A DNA stretch of 64,000 nucleotides from Actinacidiphila acidipaludis (GTDB taxonomy: Bacteria > Actinomycetota > Actinomycetes > Streptomycetales > Streptomycetaceae), in NCBI RefSeq assembly GCF_019890725.1, contig NZ_JAINZZ010000021.1:56518-120517 (forward strand). The letters run 5' to 3'. The position numbers and the translations under genes are program-made. Under the pieces are notes generated by a model. The model was not told where the DNA came from and did not search any database. It saw only the letters and a program-made list of their open reading frames with translations. Of the stretch, positions 18,701 to 26,944 are shown piece by piece. The first letter of the stretch is position 1. The number at the start of each line of letters is the position of its first letter.

Positions 18701-18821
18701 GGATGCTCAACGGGGTGTGCGTGGAGAGAAAGACGGCAGGCGAGGCGACGACTGCCTCCGTCTGGATCGTGGATATGACGTTTTCCACGTCCCAGCAGAC
18801 GTACCGCTTGAAGTCAGACAT
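15747..18821 (-). CDS. dpdH: DpdH, P-loop ATPase of the dpd operon
   Basis: A 1,024-residue ATPase. The Walker A motif GESGSGKS is at residues 82-89 and a likely Walker B is IVLLVEDFALI at about 310-320. A Cys cluster (NKCDDCMVKSLCHDSF, about 411-427) could hold a metal. Arrangement and length recall AAA/STAND-type ATPases in defence systems, with the C-terminal ~500 residues probably helical. The start ATG lies 8 bases inside the end of dpdG, and its stop overlaps dpdI. It is assigned as DpdH by size, P-loop and position; in this module it may sense or load on unmodified DNA, which is inference. An A/T-rich patch at about 16,940-16,980 suggests transferred DNA. Confidence 0.78.
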   Translation of the reverse strand: MSDFKRYVCWDVENVISTIQTEAVVASPAVFLSTHTPLSIQRSRITGRSFNSTGENVTEEDVLEDFLNRRTNTRTLLLPVVGESGSGKSHLVRWVRENIEPSDDRKIIYLEKSKTSLRHVINSLLDGVEDEEIEQIRKDIRHATGTFTAASLARRLITQLSVALADLGKDAVAGKKRQLVGPRGISLLLQDPLLQEQMLEPGKFIPQFAQHFLNDRESGEERRPRFSLEDLPLSPDAIAGDMAAPTRQIFGILMSRDELQVLAVELLNEQWDKAVQELSALGGGRLLGAMQKVREIYARQGKEIVLLVEDFALIQGVQGDLLDAITETSEREGRAVLAPMRTLMAITSGYFHDLPETAATRIATSTGGFVYNLDIVLGEGTTGPEDIATFVARYLNAARVGRGALESAGSGSVPNKCDDCMVKSLCHDSFGVSADGFGLYPFNRPSLTRVVHSLAPQENPYAFVPRNVLGSGVIPILTDAYGTIRKGEFPSTFFQENYKSVRGIDQALPNGVSEDIDTHDPLNAKRRRTALEFWADAPTELVNLRQGISEAFSLPDLAIDGLHEKQHISPTKSDRPIPQKERSTPTSPPQKEPSSALQRRLQVVEDWAATGSRLTTDEAKIIRTIISKSVTYREDWLTPPVKPVSLADTEKAGWYTKNVKSNQVSIEDASSEAMSAGAPIVLKRNPATGEFFKSLLRLSADAVDEVRGKDIVRLASIADAARPAMRERVAHSLERTDKDLIAGLRASLLGAALAGRVVPGMPIGTLYAAVFDVGNEWVRPDVSSRTEAWKERLDAHMQHRSSLVESLLSSLGIGQGTGAVHVVDAARALPLVKEAAAEWDLSAVELPQWVKAAGQPLRAGWQSVVRGQLQALRTLFGEIRERFPKTSGSGERLVQQVSTALQMAKAEGITGPLERELESRAAAVAEADWNTLSMLEKDLSRVDDNLQDSSAESLLAVAASIRSPHLREMCDYLTVADSLLDTALTAARMQTQNAVSDAAEQLAGLLGEWKQAVDNASTHAEAGK

Positions 18822-19680
18822 TGGTGGCCTCCTGCCGGGTGATGGAGGAACAAAGACGCATGGACAGACGCTCGGGGTCCTGCAACTTGATCGGCTGCTT
18901 GGCGTCTGAATCGCTGCTCATGACGAGCCACTTCTCGTGTTCGCCTCGCATCAGGGCGAAAGAGAGTGCCGTGCCGACAGTCCGGTCGTCGGGCAGTCCG
19001 TAGCCAGAACTTTCCGAGATAATTCCACCTGGAAGGACCGGAAGGTGTTCACGCAGTAGGCGCAAGACTTCCAGAGCATCCGTAGGAGTGCCTGCCGGCA
19101 GGTGCTCTTCCAGCACCTGCCGAACGGCGCAAGTGCAGTCTGGAACATAGCGTTGGGCGATGTGCGGAGCCGAGGCGCCCAACCCAAGAGTTCCCGCCCA
19201 AGCCACGAACGGTGGCCACCGCGTGGGGTTCACGAAGACCAGGTCTCCATCGGGTGCGTCCCTTTGGTGCCGGCTGTCCACGAGGGCCCAACTGAAGGAC
19301 TCCGAGAACGGATCCCGGCTGAGGCTCCACACCAGAGCCCGCCGTAGGTCATCGGCGGTCTCGGCCGGTTGGTGCCCCTGAAGGCCCAGCACGGCGGCGC
19401 GCAGTGCGCGCTGGAAGGCGGCATAGTCGTCCGAACGCAGGTCGGCAAGGGCGCCAGCCAACATCCAGTCCTCGCCCTCGCCGCTTTCTTCAGCGAGCCC
19501 CAGTGACCGCAGTGTGGTAAGCGCGTAATGGACGGTGGTGGTCTTCTTCTCATCGCGATTGTGCGGTTCGAGGAAGGCGCGCAGCGTCTCAGACGCCACA
19601 GGTCCGGACTGCGAGGCCAGGAAGCGTACGACGGCCCAGATCTCGCCGGGGTACGGCATGGGCGTGTTGAGCAATGCCAT
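18814..19680 (-). CDS. dpdG: DpdG, small protein of the dpd operon
   Basis: A 288-residue soluble protein. The N-terminal ~75 residues (PGEIWAVVRFLASQSGPVAS, then TTVHYALTTLRSLGLAEE) look like a winged-helix DNA-binding domain; the rest is unrecognised, with CTCAVRQVLEEHLP in the middle. Its ATG shares one base with the dpdF stop (TAATG), and its end overlaps the dpdH start by 8 bases. The name follows from its place between the RecQ-like dpdF and the ATPase dpdH. A winged helix would suit a DNA-contacting or assembly factor, but this is inference. Confidence 0.7.
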   Translation of the reverse strand: MALLNTPMPYPGEIWAVVRFLASQSGPVASETLRAFLEPHNRDEKKTTTVHYALTTLRSLGLAEESGEGEDWMLAGALADLRSDDYAAFQRALRAAVLGLQGHQPAETADDLRRALVWSLSRDPFSESFSWALVDSRHQRDAPDGDLVFVNPTRWPPFVAWAGTLGLGASAPHIAQRYVPDCTCAVRQVLEEHLPAGTPTDALEVLRLLREHLPVLPGGIISESSGYGLPDDRTVGTALSFALMRGEHEKWLVMSSDSDAKQPIKLQDPERLSMRLCSSITRQEATNV

Positions 19681-22274
19681 TAGCGGAACTCGCTTCTCAC
19701 TTGCTGGATGTTCAACGACGGGTGCGTCATCACGAAGGGCACCCCGGGCCTGGTCGGGTCCTCGATCTGCCGAGGAAGGAGAAGGTACACAGGCTCCCCG
19801 TCCTCAACCCGGTACTGGAGATCCTCATCGAGGTGCCGTGCCGCGTCATCAGCAACCCAGACGATCGTGGAGGTGCTGCCACTGCCCACAAGGCCGCCGT
19901 CGTGATCCACGAGCACCGGATGACCGGGTGCCTGTTGCTGTATCTGCTGGGCCACTTCGTCGCGAACACCAGGACCGGCGAAGTGCGAGAGACCCGATCG
20001 TGCCAGTTTCACCAGCACGGGCAACACGTTGTCCTTGCGCTCTGCTGGGCTTTGCCAGTACATGCTGAAGTGCGAGGTCTGCGGGTGCAGGTGGGCCAAA
20101 GGACTGGCGGGTGGTGGCCACTCAACAGCGGCTGGGTCCGGCGAGAGCGGCTTGCGGTAAAGGGACGCCACCCCTCCCGGCGCAAGTCCCTGACGCCGGC
20201 AGTGAGGACATCCGCGACAGGCTGCCATGGTGTAGTGACGCCCCCCGTTGGCTCCTGTGATCGAGTAGTACTCGGCCAAAGTGTCCGCAATGCACCGCTC
20301 GTTGCGCAGGACGTTCAACATCCTCTGCAGAGAGTTCTGCTGGGCCTCCTTGATACCCGATCGGATGCGGTTGTAGGCGTCGTGGAAGTACGCCTCATCG
20401 TTGGTTTGCCCCTCCACCAGTTCGATCTCGATCCGGTCTCGGGCAGTTTCGTAGAACGCCGTCATCTGCTTCTGCCAGTCCGAGGGATCCTCCTCGGACT
20501 GGCGAACCGGAGGCGTGGGAGGGAAGATCTTGATCATCCCCATGCGATCCATCAGGTTGAGCAAGCGCACGTTCCAGTCTTTGTGCGTGGCGTACCCAAC
20601 TGGCATTCGCGGTGGTCGCAGGGTCAAGTCGAGCAAGTACCTGTTTGCATGGAGGTGCTGTCCTTTGGTAAACATCGCCCGCCACCGTCCCCAAGCGGTG
20701 TCTGCCATGAGGATCTTCTGCGAGTTCAGTGACTGGGCTGTGCCATGGTCGCCAGGCGCCGACGCCAGGTAGGCAATAGAAGGACTGCCGTCGCGGCCAC
20801 CACGTCCGACCTCCTGGTAGTAGCGGTCCACGGTCTCGGGCACACAAGCGTGCACGACACTGCGTACATCGTCGAGGTCGACGCCCAACCCGAAGGCTGA
20901 GGTGCCGACGACGACGTCGTACTCGGTTGCGACAGCACCATGACTCGTGCGGCCTGACCAGCCCTCGAGCGCGCGACGACGCCCAGCGTCGTTGACGTCT
21001 CCGTGTACGACGGCGACCCGGTGCATCCCTGCAGCGCGCAGTGTTTCGGCCCACTCGGTGGCGTGCTTCTTCTGGGTTGTATACAGCACCATCGGTTTTG
21101 GCAGGCGTACCACAGCCTCCAGAACCGCTGCGGAGCGCTCCTCTTCCGAGTCGAAGGCGTTCAAGAAGTAGGCAGGCTCGCTACGCAGTTCGGAGGCCCA
21201 GACCACTTTGGTGTGCTCACCGGAACCGAAAAGATCTCGTAGCGTCGTCACCTGCTGTTCGGTGAGCGTGGCACTCATCGCGACTGTCCTGGGCGCACGT
21301 CCCTTGAGAGCGATCTCTCGCCAGGCCCGGTGTGGGGCAGCCAGACTTTGAAACTCTGAACGGAACTCGTTGCCCCACTGTTCGACGAGGTGTGCCTCGT
21401 CCAGGATCACGTAGTTGAGGTGCCCGTCCTGGGCGGCGTCGCGAAGAGCTTTACTGAGCCCGGCGACCACAGCTTCCGGAGAAGCGATGACTAGTGCTTG
21501 CCGTCCTGCGGCAATGTCCGATCGCATCTGCTCCTTGTCGGCCTCGTTCAGCTCCCCGAAATACGCGTACCGCTTGTGCACAGCGCCAGGATCACGCCTG
21601 CTCAGCAGTTCACGGACACGTCGTTCCATGTCGATGGCCAGGACCACGGTGGGCACGACCATTAAGGACACGCCGCTGTTCCGGCCGGCCAGCATGGCAC
21701 CGGCCAGTGCCACCGGAGTCTTGCCGTGGCCAGTAGGAAGGCAGATTAGAAGGGTCTCACCTGGCGGCATCAGGGCGACCGAGCGGGCCGCTTGGCGCTG
21801 TCCTTTGGAAAGGTAGCGGTCGTATCCGAGGATGTCCTTCCAAAACGGGTCGGCCGGCGAGGCTTCCAGGGCGCGACGCAAAGTGGAGTCCTTGCCCAGG
21901 ACTGCTTCACGTACCTGTGCAAGCCCTGCTGCGTGCGCCGGTCCGTCACCCTCAACCGGGGCCCATTCCATACCTCGTAGAAGGACGCGGCTTCCGTCGA
22001 CCAGCACGTTGCAACCGCCCTGTCGCCACTGATCAGCGGTGGGCAGGCCCTCTCTTAACGGCACGGACAACTGGCCCGTCCGCCCGAGCGCATGGTGGTG
22101 CAACAGGAGCTGCCGGGTCAGCGAGACAATGTCCAGCCAGCCGCTAGCGCCGTCCTGCAGCCCGGCCAGGGCGTCTCCCAAACGGCGAAGAACGCCCTTG
22201 GCCAGCACATCTGGTTTCACCTCGGGCCACTCGTGGAGCAGGCGTTGAGCACTCACCCATGCGTCTTCAGACAT
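19680..22274 (-). CDS. dpdF: DpdF, RecQ-like helicase
   Basis: An 864-residue helicase. The Walker A LPTGHGKT is at about 178-185, motif II ILDEAHLVEQWG at about 287-298, and SATLTEQQ marks motif III. SAFGLGVDLDDVRSVVHACV is motif V and the RecQ-style YYQEVGRGGRDG (about 483-494) is motif VI. A CRGCPHC cluster at about 684-690 probably binds zinc. The ATG is joined to the dpdE stop as TGATG (one shared base), and its stop is joined to dpdG. RecQ-like helicases next to SNF2 proteins are the hallmark of the dpdE-dpdF pair. It likely unwinds or moves along DNA in the restriction step. Confidence 0.87.
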   Translation of the reverse strand: MSEDAWVSAQRLLHEWPEVKPDVLAKGVLRRLGDALAGLQDGASGWLDIVSLTRQLLLHHHALGRTGQLSVPLREGLPTADQWRQGGCNVLVDGSRVLLRGMEWAPVEGDGPAHAAGLAQVREAVLGKDSTLRRALEASPADPFWKDILGYDRYLSKGQRQAARSVALMPPGETLLICLPTGHGKTPVALAGAMLAGRNSGVSLMVVPTVVLAIDMERRVRELLSRRDPGAVHKRYAYFGELNEADKEQMRSDIAAGRQALVIASPEAVVAGLSKALRDAAQDGHLNYVILDEAHLVEQWGNEFRSEFQSLAAPHRAWREIALKGRAPRTVAMSATLTEQQVTTLRDLFGSGEHTKVVWASELRSEPAYFLNAFDSEEERSAAVLEAVVRLPKPMVLYTTQKKHATEWAETLRAAGMHRVAVVHGDVNDAGRRRALEGWSGRTSHGAVATEYDVVVGTSAFGLGVDLDDVRSVVHACVPETVDRYYQEVGRGGRDGSPSIAYLASAPGDHGTAQSLNSQKILMADTAWGRWRAMFTKGQHLHANRYLLDLTLRPPRMPVGYATHKDWNVRLLNLMDRMGMIKIFPPTPPVRQSEEDPSDWQKQMTAFYETARDRIEIELVEGQTNDEAYFHDAYNRIRSGIKEAQQNSLQRMLNVLRNERCIADTLAEYYSITGANGGRHYTMAACRGCPHCRRQGLAPGGVASLYRKPLSPDPAAVEWPPPASPLAHLHPQTSHFSMYWQSPAERKDNVLPVLVKLARSGLSHFAGPGVRDEVAQQIQQQAPGHPVLVDHDGGLVGSGSTSTIVWVADDAARHLDEDLQYRVEDGEPVYLLLPRQIEDPTRPGVPFVMTHPSLNIQQVRSEFR

Positions 22275-25200
22275 CAGTAGGTCAGTTCCAATCCGCGGCG
22301 TACCAGGCAGGCAGCCGCAACGACCCGGACAACGGGTTGCGACAACCCCTCAGCGAGAGAAGTCAGCACTTCCGCGTCGGTGACCAGGCTCTCGGTGTCG
22401 CGAAGAAACCGGCCGGCCGCTTGCCGAGCCTGGGCCTGTGAGTGCAGCACCGCGGAAACCTCCAGCGCCCTGTGCTGGGCATCCTGACAGACTGCCGCGA
22501 GATCCGTCTGCGCGTGCAGAAACTCCAGCGCCGCTTGCTGCGCGTCACGCACGTACGTGGCCGCGTGCTCCTGGCCTCCGAACACCTCGAACAACTCTGC
22601 GGCACGCTGACTGTTGTAGTTGCAGTCACCCTTGCTCTTGTCGTACGGACGATTCAGGAAGGCCACCTGAGCGTCCTTCGTTATGGGCCGGTTCGTGCCC
22701 GATTCGATCCAAACGCGTCTGATGACAGGAGGAAAGATCCGATCCGCCTGGCGGCGTAGGGCCCTTGCGGCGTCCGCGCTCTCTTTGACGTGCCCCAGTG
22801 CGGCAGAGGTGTCCGCCTCGATGAGGAAATCGAAACCGAAGTACGGTTGCGGCTCCTGCCCCGGCGGCATCCCGCGGTCGATCCGCCTGAAGGCGGCACT
22901 CTGCCCAAGGCTGTCGCTGAGGACGGCGTCGGACAGCATGTCCACCAGAGGGTTGCCCACGCGGAACAGTCGTGCGTCGCGGCTGCGCAATGCGCGCGAC
23001 CGGTTGAACATGGCGTGAGCGATCTCGTCGTCCGGGATTCGATCCTTGATCCGCTTCCAATGACGGGGAGCAAGAAGCGGATGGGTGGAACTGTTGTTGA
23101 TCTGGAAGCGCCAAGCCGGGGATCCCTGGATGGAACGATCGAGGGAAGGGAGCCTGATGCCTCCTCCGGTGCCGTCTGTGTAGTCGAGAAGTGCCTTTTG
23201 CGTTTCGGGCCAGTCAAGCTCGACTTCCGTCAGCGCGGCCGGAATGCTGCGCAGGCGCTGCGTGGAAACGTGGATGGACTCCAAGAGGTCCATCTTGCGG
23301 ATCCCGTCGCGTTCCTTGGCAAGCCGGGCACCCACGGCCCCCTGCTGTGCCACAAGCCCTTCCGGCCCGCCCTCAACTGCACCAGTCCATACGCTGGTGA
23401 CCGACTGGGCTATGGCGTCCTGCAGGGTGGAAACAGAACGGTCGAAAACCCCATAGCCCTCACCGAGGAGGGCGGCCCATGCTTCTGTGAAAGAGCCGTC
23501 CGGGCCGTTCTCGTCGGCAAGTCGGAACTGAAGCGCGGGCCCCATCGCCGCAGACAGAGCCGGCCCCGGATAGCGGTCAACGCGGCCCAGACGCTGTTCC
23601 AGTTGGTTGGGCGACCAAGGAAGCCTCAGATGGACGGCACAGTCGGCCGCCTGCAGGTTCAGGCCGTCTTCGGCCGTGTCGTCGACGAGGAGTACCGCCT
23701 GCCCGGACGTTTGCTCTGCCCAACGAGAGACTTCGGTCGCCGCCTGGGCCGCGCCCAGGACACGCGTGTGCTCAGTGATCACTACCTTCGGGAAGTCGGT
23801 GCGCAACCGACCTGCGAGCGCGCCAGCCAGCCGGCCGGGTCCACAGAAAACGACGGTGCGCCTTGCCTTCCGCATCACAGGAAGAAACGCCCGGATAACG
23901 TGCTTCAGGTTCTCCTCGCTCGGCTCGCCCCCCGCAGGCCAATCCACCTCGGCCTCGGCGAGCACGGTCTGCTCACAGTCGAGCACCGGCACACCGGAGA
24001 GCAGTTCCTGCTCCCGCGGTGAGAGTCCCGCACGTTCGGCAGCATCGGCGTTGGCCGTCACCCGCCACCGCAGCGCGTCGATGGCGTCGTACGGAAGCGC
24101 GGGTGCCCGCGATGTGAGAACCGCCAAGGGCATGGCGTACTGAGAGAGCCGATCGCTCAACCCCTCGTTCTCCAGATACTCCCGCACCGAGTTCCACCAG
24201 CACATCACGAACTCGCCGCCGGCTTCTACGACCGTTGAGGAGGGAGAGTAGATGGCCTCGGGACGTTGGCGGCCGCGCACCTCATAGGGGAGTGCCTCGG
24301 CGTCCGGGCCACCGGCTTCTTGTAGCACCGCCTCACGCCGGTTGCGAATCACTCGGCGGTGGATCCGGTACGTCTCACTGATGTGAGCGCGCAACTCGGT
24401 GATCCGACGGGCGAACTCATCCTGCTGATCGGGATTGCTCAACTCGTCGTCCTCGTCGAGGAGGGCGAGGACCTCGTCCGCAAGTTGAGCCAGGCGGATG
24501 TCACTCGAGGGAACCTGCGCTCGAATCTCGTCGATGCTGTCCCGGATGACGTACGTGTACTCCGGGTCCAGGGAGTAGACCGAGTTGGCCAACTCCTCGC
24601 GCATGCGGTAGCGATTCTCGAAGTCATGGCGTCTGTCCCATGAGTAGAGCTCCGGGTCGAGCAAGTGAAGCAGGCTGAGGTTCGTCAGGTAGCCCGCCGT
24701 CACGGGAGTGGCGGACAGCAGCAGCAGCCGCTCGGCCGCGTGCGCAAGTTCGCACAAGTCCTTGTAAGGCGTCTCATCCGGCCCTGCCTGCACCAGTGCG
24801 TGAGCCTCATCCACCACAACGAGGTCGGCATGCGTGTAGCCAGCCCACTTTTTGGGCGTCTCGTGGCTGGTGACGACGATCGTCGCATCAGGGAAGTCAC
24901 CAATGTGGAACTTGTCCTTGAGTTCGGATAGCCACTGTCGGCGAAGAGCGGCTGGCGAGACGACTACCACGCATGCAGCGGGGTTGTCGATGAGGATCTG
25001 ACGCACGACGTACCCGGCCTCGATCGTCTTCCCGAGGCCGACCTCATCAGCCAGGAGATAGCGCTGGACAGGGTCGGAGAGGACCGTGAGCGCGGCGTTC
25101 ACCTGGTGCGGGAAAATCTCCACCGTCGACGAGAGAAACGTGCTCATGTCAGCACAGGCGCCACGCTGCCGGACGAGGTTCTTAAGGATCGGGAGCCTTG

Positions 25201-25615
25201 CGTCCCTGTACGGCGTCGTACTGCCGCCGCGGACCGTCAGATCCGCTGCGGGGTCCAACACAGGGCGATCCCACCGCACGTAGAGATGTTCCTCACGAAC
25301 AGGTAGGTCGTAGTCCACATTGGGGAACCGCACGATGTAGGAGCGTTGTGCGGGCTCTGCCTGTATCACTCGACCCGCGTTCCATAGGCCGTCCGGACTC
25401 CGCCACCAGATTCGCTCCTCGCGCTCCAGGAGGACCCGTTGGCCCAGGTGGTCCGCCACCCATTGTGACAGTGCGATCGTTGCGGCCGGCGACTCGAAGT
25501 AGTCAACGCGGATGCGCCCCGCGTCTACTTCCCCGACTTTGCCGATCCCCGGACCACCCGGTATGCGCATAAAGGTACCGAGTTGTCTTGCGCTGCTCAC
25601 GTGGCTCTGTTTCAC
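22274..25615 (-). CDS. dpdE: DpdE, SNF2-like helicase/translocase
   Basis: A 1,113-residue SNF2/RapA-type protein and the first gene of the eight-gene restriction operon. An N-terminal SH3-like region (GKVGEVDAGRIRVDYFES) precedes the core. Motif I is DEVGLGKTIEAG (about 189-200), motif II VVVDEAHAL (about 263-271), motif III LLSATPV, and the C-terminal motif VI reads QLEQRLGRVDRYPG (about 668-681). The GTG at 25615 has a GGGGG stretch 8 bases upstream; a second GTG five codons on is an alternative. SNF2 translocases move on double-stranded DNA, so it may scan for unmodified DNA. Upstream lies ~800 bases with no solid gene, where the operon promoter must be. Confidence 0.88.
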   Translation of the reverse strand: MKQSHVSSARQLGTFMRIPGGPGIGKVGEVDAGRIRVDYFESPAATIALSQWVADHLGQRVLLEREERIWWRSPDGLWNAGRVIQAEPAQRSYIVRFPNVDYDLPVREEHLYVRWDRPVLDPAADLTVRGGSTTPYRDARLPILKNLVRQRGACADMSTFLSSTVEIFPHQVNAALTVLSDPVQRYLLADEVGLGKTIEAGYVVRQILIDNPAACVVVVSPAALRRQWLSELKDKFHIGDFPDATIVVTSHETPKKWAGYTHADLVVVDEAHALVQAGPDETPYKDLCELAHAAERLLLLSATPVTAGYLTNLSLLHLLDPELYSWDRRHDFENRYRMREELANSVYSLDPEYTYVIRDSIDEIRAQVPSSDIRLAQLADEVLALLDEDDELSNPDQQDEFARRITELRAHISETYRIHRRVIRNRREAVLQEAGGPDAEALPYEVRGRQRPEAIYSPSSTVVEAGGEFVMCWWNSVREYLENEGLSDRLSQYAMPLAVLTSRAPALPYDAIDALRWRVTANADAAERAGLSPREQELLSGVPVLDCEQTVLAEAEVDWPAGGEPSEENLKHVIRAFLPVMRKARRTVVFCGPGRLAGALAGRLRTDFPKVVITEHTRVLGAAQAATEVSRWAEQTSGQAVLLVDDTAEDGLNLQAADCAVHLRLPWSPNQLEQRLGRVDRYPGPALSAAMGPALQFRLADENGPDGSFTEAWAALLGEGYGVFDRSVSTLQDAIAQSVTSVWTGAVEGGPEGLVAQQGAVGARLAKERDGIRKMDLLESIHVSTQRLRSIPAALTEVELDWPETQKALLDYTDGTGGGIRLPSLDRSIQGSPAWRFQINNSSTHPLLAPRHWKRIKDRIPDDEIAHAMFNRSRALRSRDARLFRVGNPLVDMLSDAVLSDSLGQSAAFRRIDRGMPPGQEPQPYFGFDFLIEADTSAALGHVKESADAARALRRQADRIFPPVIRRVWIESGTNRPITKDAQVAFLNRPYDKSKGDCNYNSQRAAELFEVFGGQEHAATYVRDAQQAALEFLHAQTDLAAVCQDAQHRALEVSAVLHSQAQARQAAGRFLRDTESLVTDAEVLTSLAEGLSQPVVRVVAAACLVRRGLELTY

Positions 25616-26429
25616 GATCTTGCCCCCACCTGTTGTGCAGGTTGCCCTCCCCAGGGCGCGGCGCCCCCCCGACGCCGTAGCTGCATATCCTTCACCATTT
25701 GATCACAAGCTGTCCGGGTTATTGAACCCTGGAGCATGTGTCGTCTGGGATGCTGTACCACCCCACAGATGTAACGTGCAACGGATGATAGGGGGCGGCG
25801 ATGCCTCTCGTCATCGTTTCCGCAGGTCGGATGCCAAAGTGGGCACTCCCCTCCACTGGCCAGGTGGGGCAGCCTGCCTGCACTCCAGGGGGTCATCCCT
25901 GACTGTGCTCGCTCTGCGCCCAAGCAGTCCGTCCTCGGCACCGCTGAACAGGGGCAGAGGCGTCGCCGACAGTCGTCATCTGTCGTCGTGGCTGACTTCG
26001 GACGACGCAGCGGCTGCCGACAGATCGCCCTGCCCTCCTGCCGAGCGAGTCATCCGGGAACCTGATACGCGGCTCAGCCACTCCTCCGCGTCCGCCGGCG
26101 ATTCCGGGATGGGCGCGCCAGCAGCGTTGTGCTCACTCAACAGTCGCAGCACCTCGTACACGTCCTCGGCGCTGGCACGATCCAGGCGGCAAACAACGTC
26201 ATCGGTCATGGCAGCCAGTCAGCCAGCCAGCCAGTCACGGCATGCGGCCAAGAGTTGTGCGATGCAGTGGCAGTTCTGGCTGCCGAGCCGAGGGTGGTCG
26301 CCCACCTCCTGTCGCCGCGGCCCTCGTCGCTTCCTCGGCCGGCGTTCCTCGGGGTAGCGATCGGCTATGGAGCTTTCCGCGCTCTCGGCTGGGGAGCCTT
26401 GGGTGCTCCGGCGGTAGTTGCTGGGCTGA
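25616..26429. other. Mostly non-coding region between dpdE and the repSA remnant
   Basis: This 814-base stretch holds the promoter of the dpdE operon, which I could not pin down, one doubtful small gene (25976-26209, minus) and a short run of CAGCC/CCAGT repeats at about 26213-26238. Several open frames cross it on both strands but none has a convincing protein-like composition. It may be decayed remains of the integrative element that the truncated repSA belongs to. Confidence 0.5.
25976..26209 (-). CDS. Small hypothetical protein, doubtful
   Basis: A 77-residue reading frame starting at an ATG. The first ~50 residues (VVCRLDRASAEDVYEVLRLL, then ESPADAEEWLSRVSGSR) look protein-like and helical, and the last ~25 are low complexity. 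No clear ribosome-binding site is seen; the upstream sequence is the CAGCC repeat. I do not recognise a family. It may be a relic of a longer gene or a chance frame. Confidence 0.3.
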   Translation of the reverse strand: MTDDVVCRLDRASAEDVYEVLRLLSEHNAAGAPIPESPADAEEWLSRVSGSRMTRSAGGQGDLSAAAASSEVSHDDR

Positions 26430-26774
26430 CCTGCTGCGGTCGGGGTCGGCGCCCGCAAGGACCTGGAGGGCCTGAGGCTGCGAGCCTGGGCCCACGTGCT
26501 CGGCTTCCGCGGCCACTTCTCCACGAAGTCTCGCCGCTACTCCACCACCCTCGGCGCTCTCCGCACCGCCCGCGCCGAATGGCGGCGAGCCGAAGCGCTC
26601 ACCGCCCTCGGACTCGATTCGGAGGAGCAGGCCGAGGAAACCGTCCTCGTGCTGTCGCACTGGGTTTTCGCCGGCACCGGCCTGACCCCTGGCGAGGCCT
26701 GGCTCGCCGCGACCCTCGAGCCCGCCCCTGGAACGGAAGGAGAACCGACGTGGATGCCCGTCGCGACGAGCTGA
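26430..26774 (+). pseudogene. repSA: Truncated replication initiator of a pSAM2-type element (RepSA C-terminus)
   Basis: In the frame ending at 26774, reading from just after a stop at 26427-26429, the translation carries LRLRAWAHVLGFRGHFSTKS followed by RRYSTTLGALRTARAEWRR. This is the conserved C-terminal signature of Streptomyces RepSA-type initiators from integrative elements. Only the last ~115 residues remain; the catalytic N-terminal part is missing and no start codon in a sensible place exists. It overlaps the excisionase start, the arrangement found in intact elements (rep-xis-int). So the element can no longer replicate on its own through this gene. Confidence 0.82.
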
Positions 26775-26944
26775 TGACCGTACGCCAGGTCCTGAACGAG
26801 CTGGGTGGCGTCTCTCGGCGAACGTTCTACCGCTGGCGAGAACTGGGGGAGGGGCCTGCCGCGTTCAAGCTGCCCAACGGTGAGCTCCGGGTCTGGCGCA
26901 GTGATTTCACCTCGTGGCTGCGGGAATTGGAGGCGGCAGCGTGA
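26750..26944 (+). CDS. xis: Excisionase (helix-turn-helix Xis)
   Basis: A 64-residue protein starting at GTG 26750, with a GGAAGGAG ribosome-binding site at about 26734-26742; an ATG at 26774 is an alternative. The sequence TVRQVLNELGGVSRRTFYRW followed by RELGEGPAAFKLPNGELRVW is a MerR/HTH_17-type winged helix as in excisionases of actinomycete integrative elements. Its stop overlaps the integrase GTG by four bases (26941-26944). It would bend DNA at the attachment site and steer the integrase to excision. Confidence 0.88.
   Translation: MDARRDELMTVRQVLNELGGVSRRTFYRWRELGEGPAAFKLPNGELRVWRSDFTSWLRELEAAA

Noticed and set aside
25612..25941. A 109-codon minus-strand frame whose stop overlaps the dpdE GTG (GTGA)
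   Set aside because: The overlap is attractive, but the translation (for example HPRRHMLQGSITRTACDQMV) is not protein-like and no ribosome-binding site or family is seen; kept only as a possible leader.
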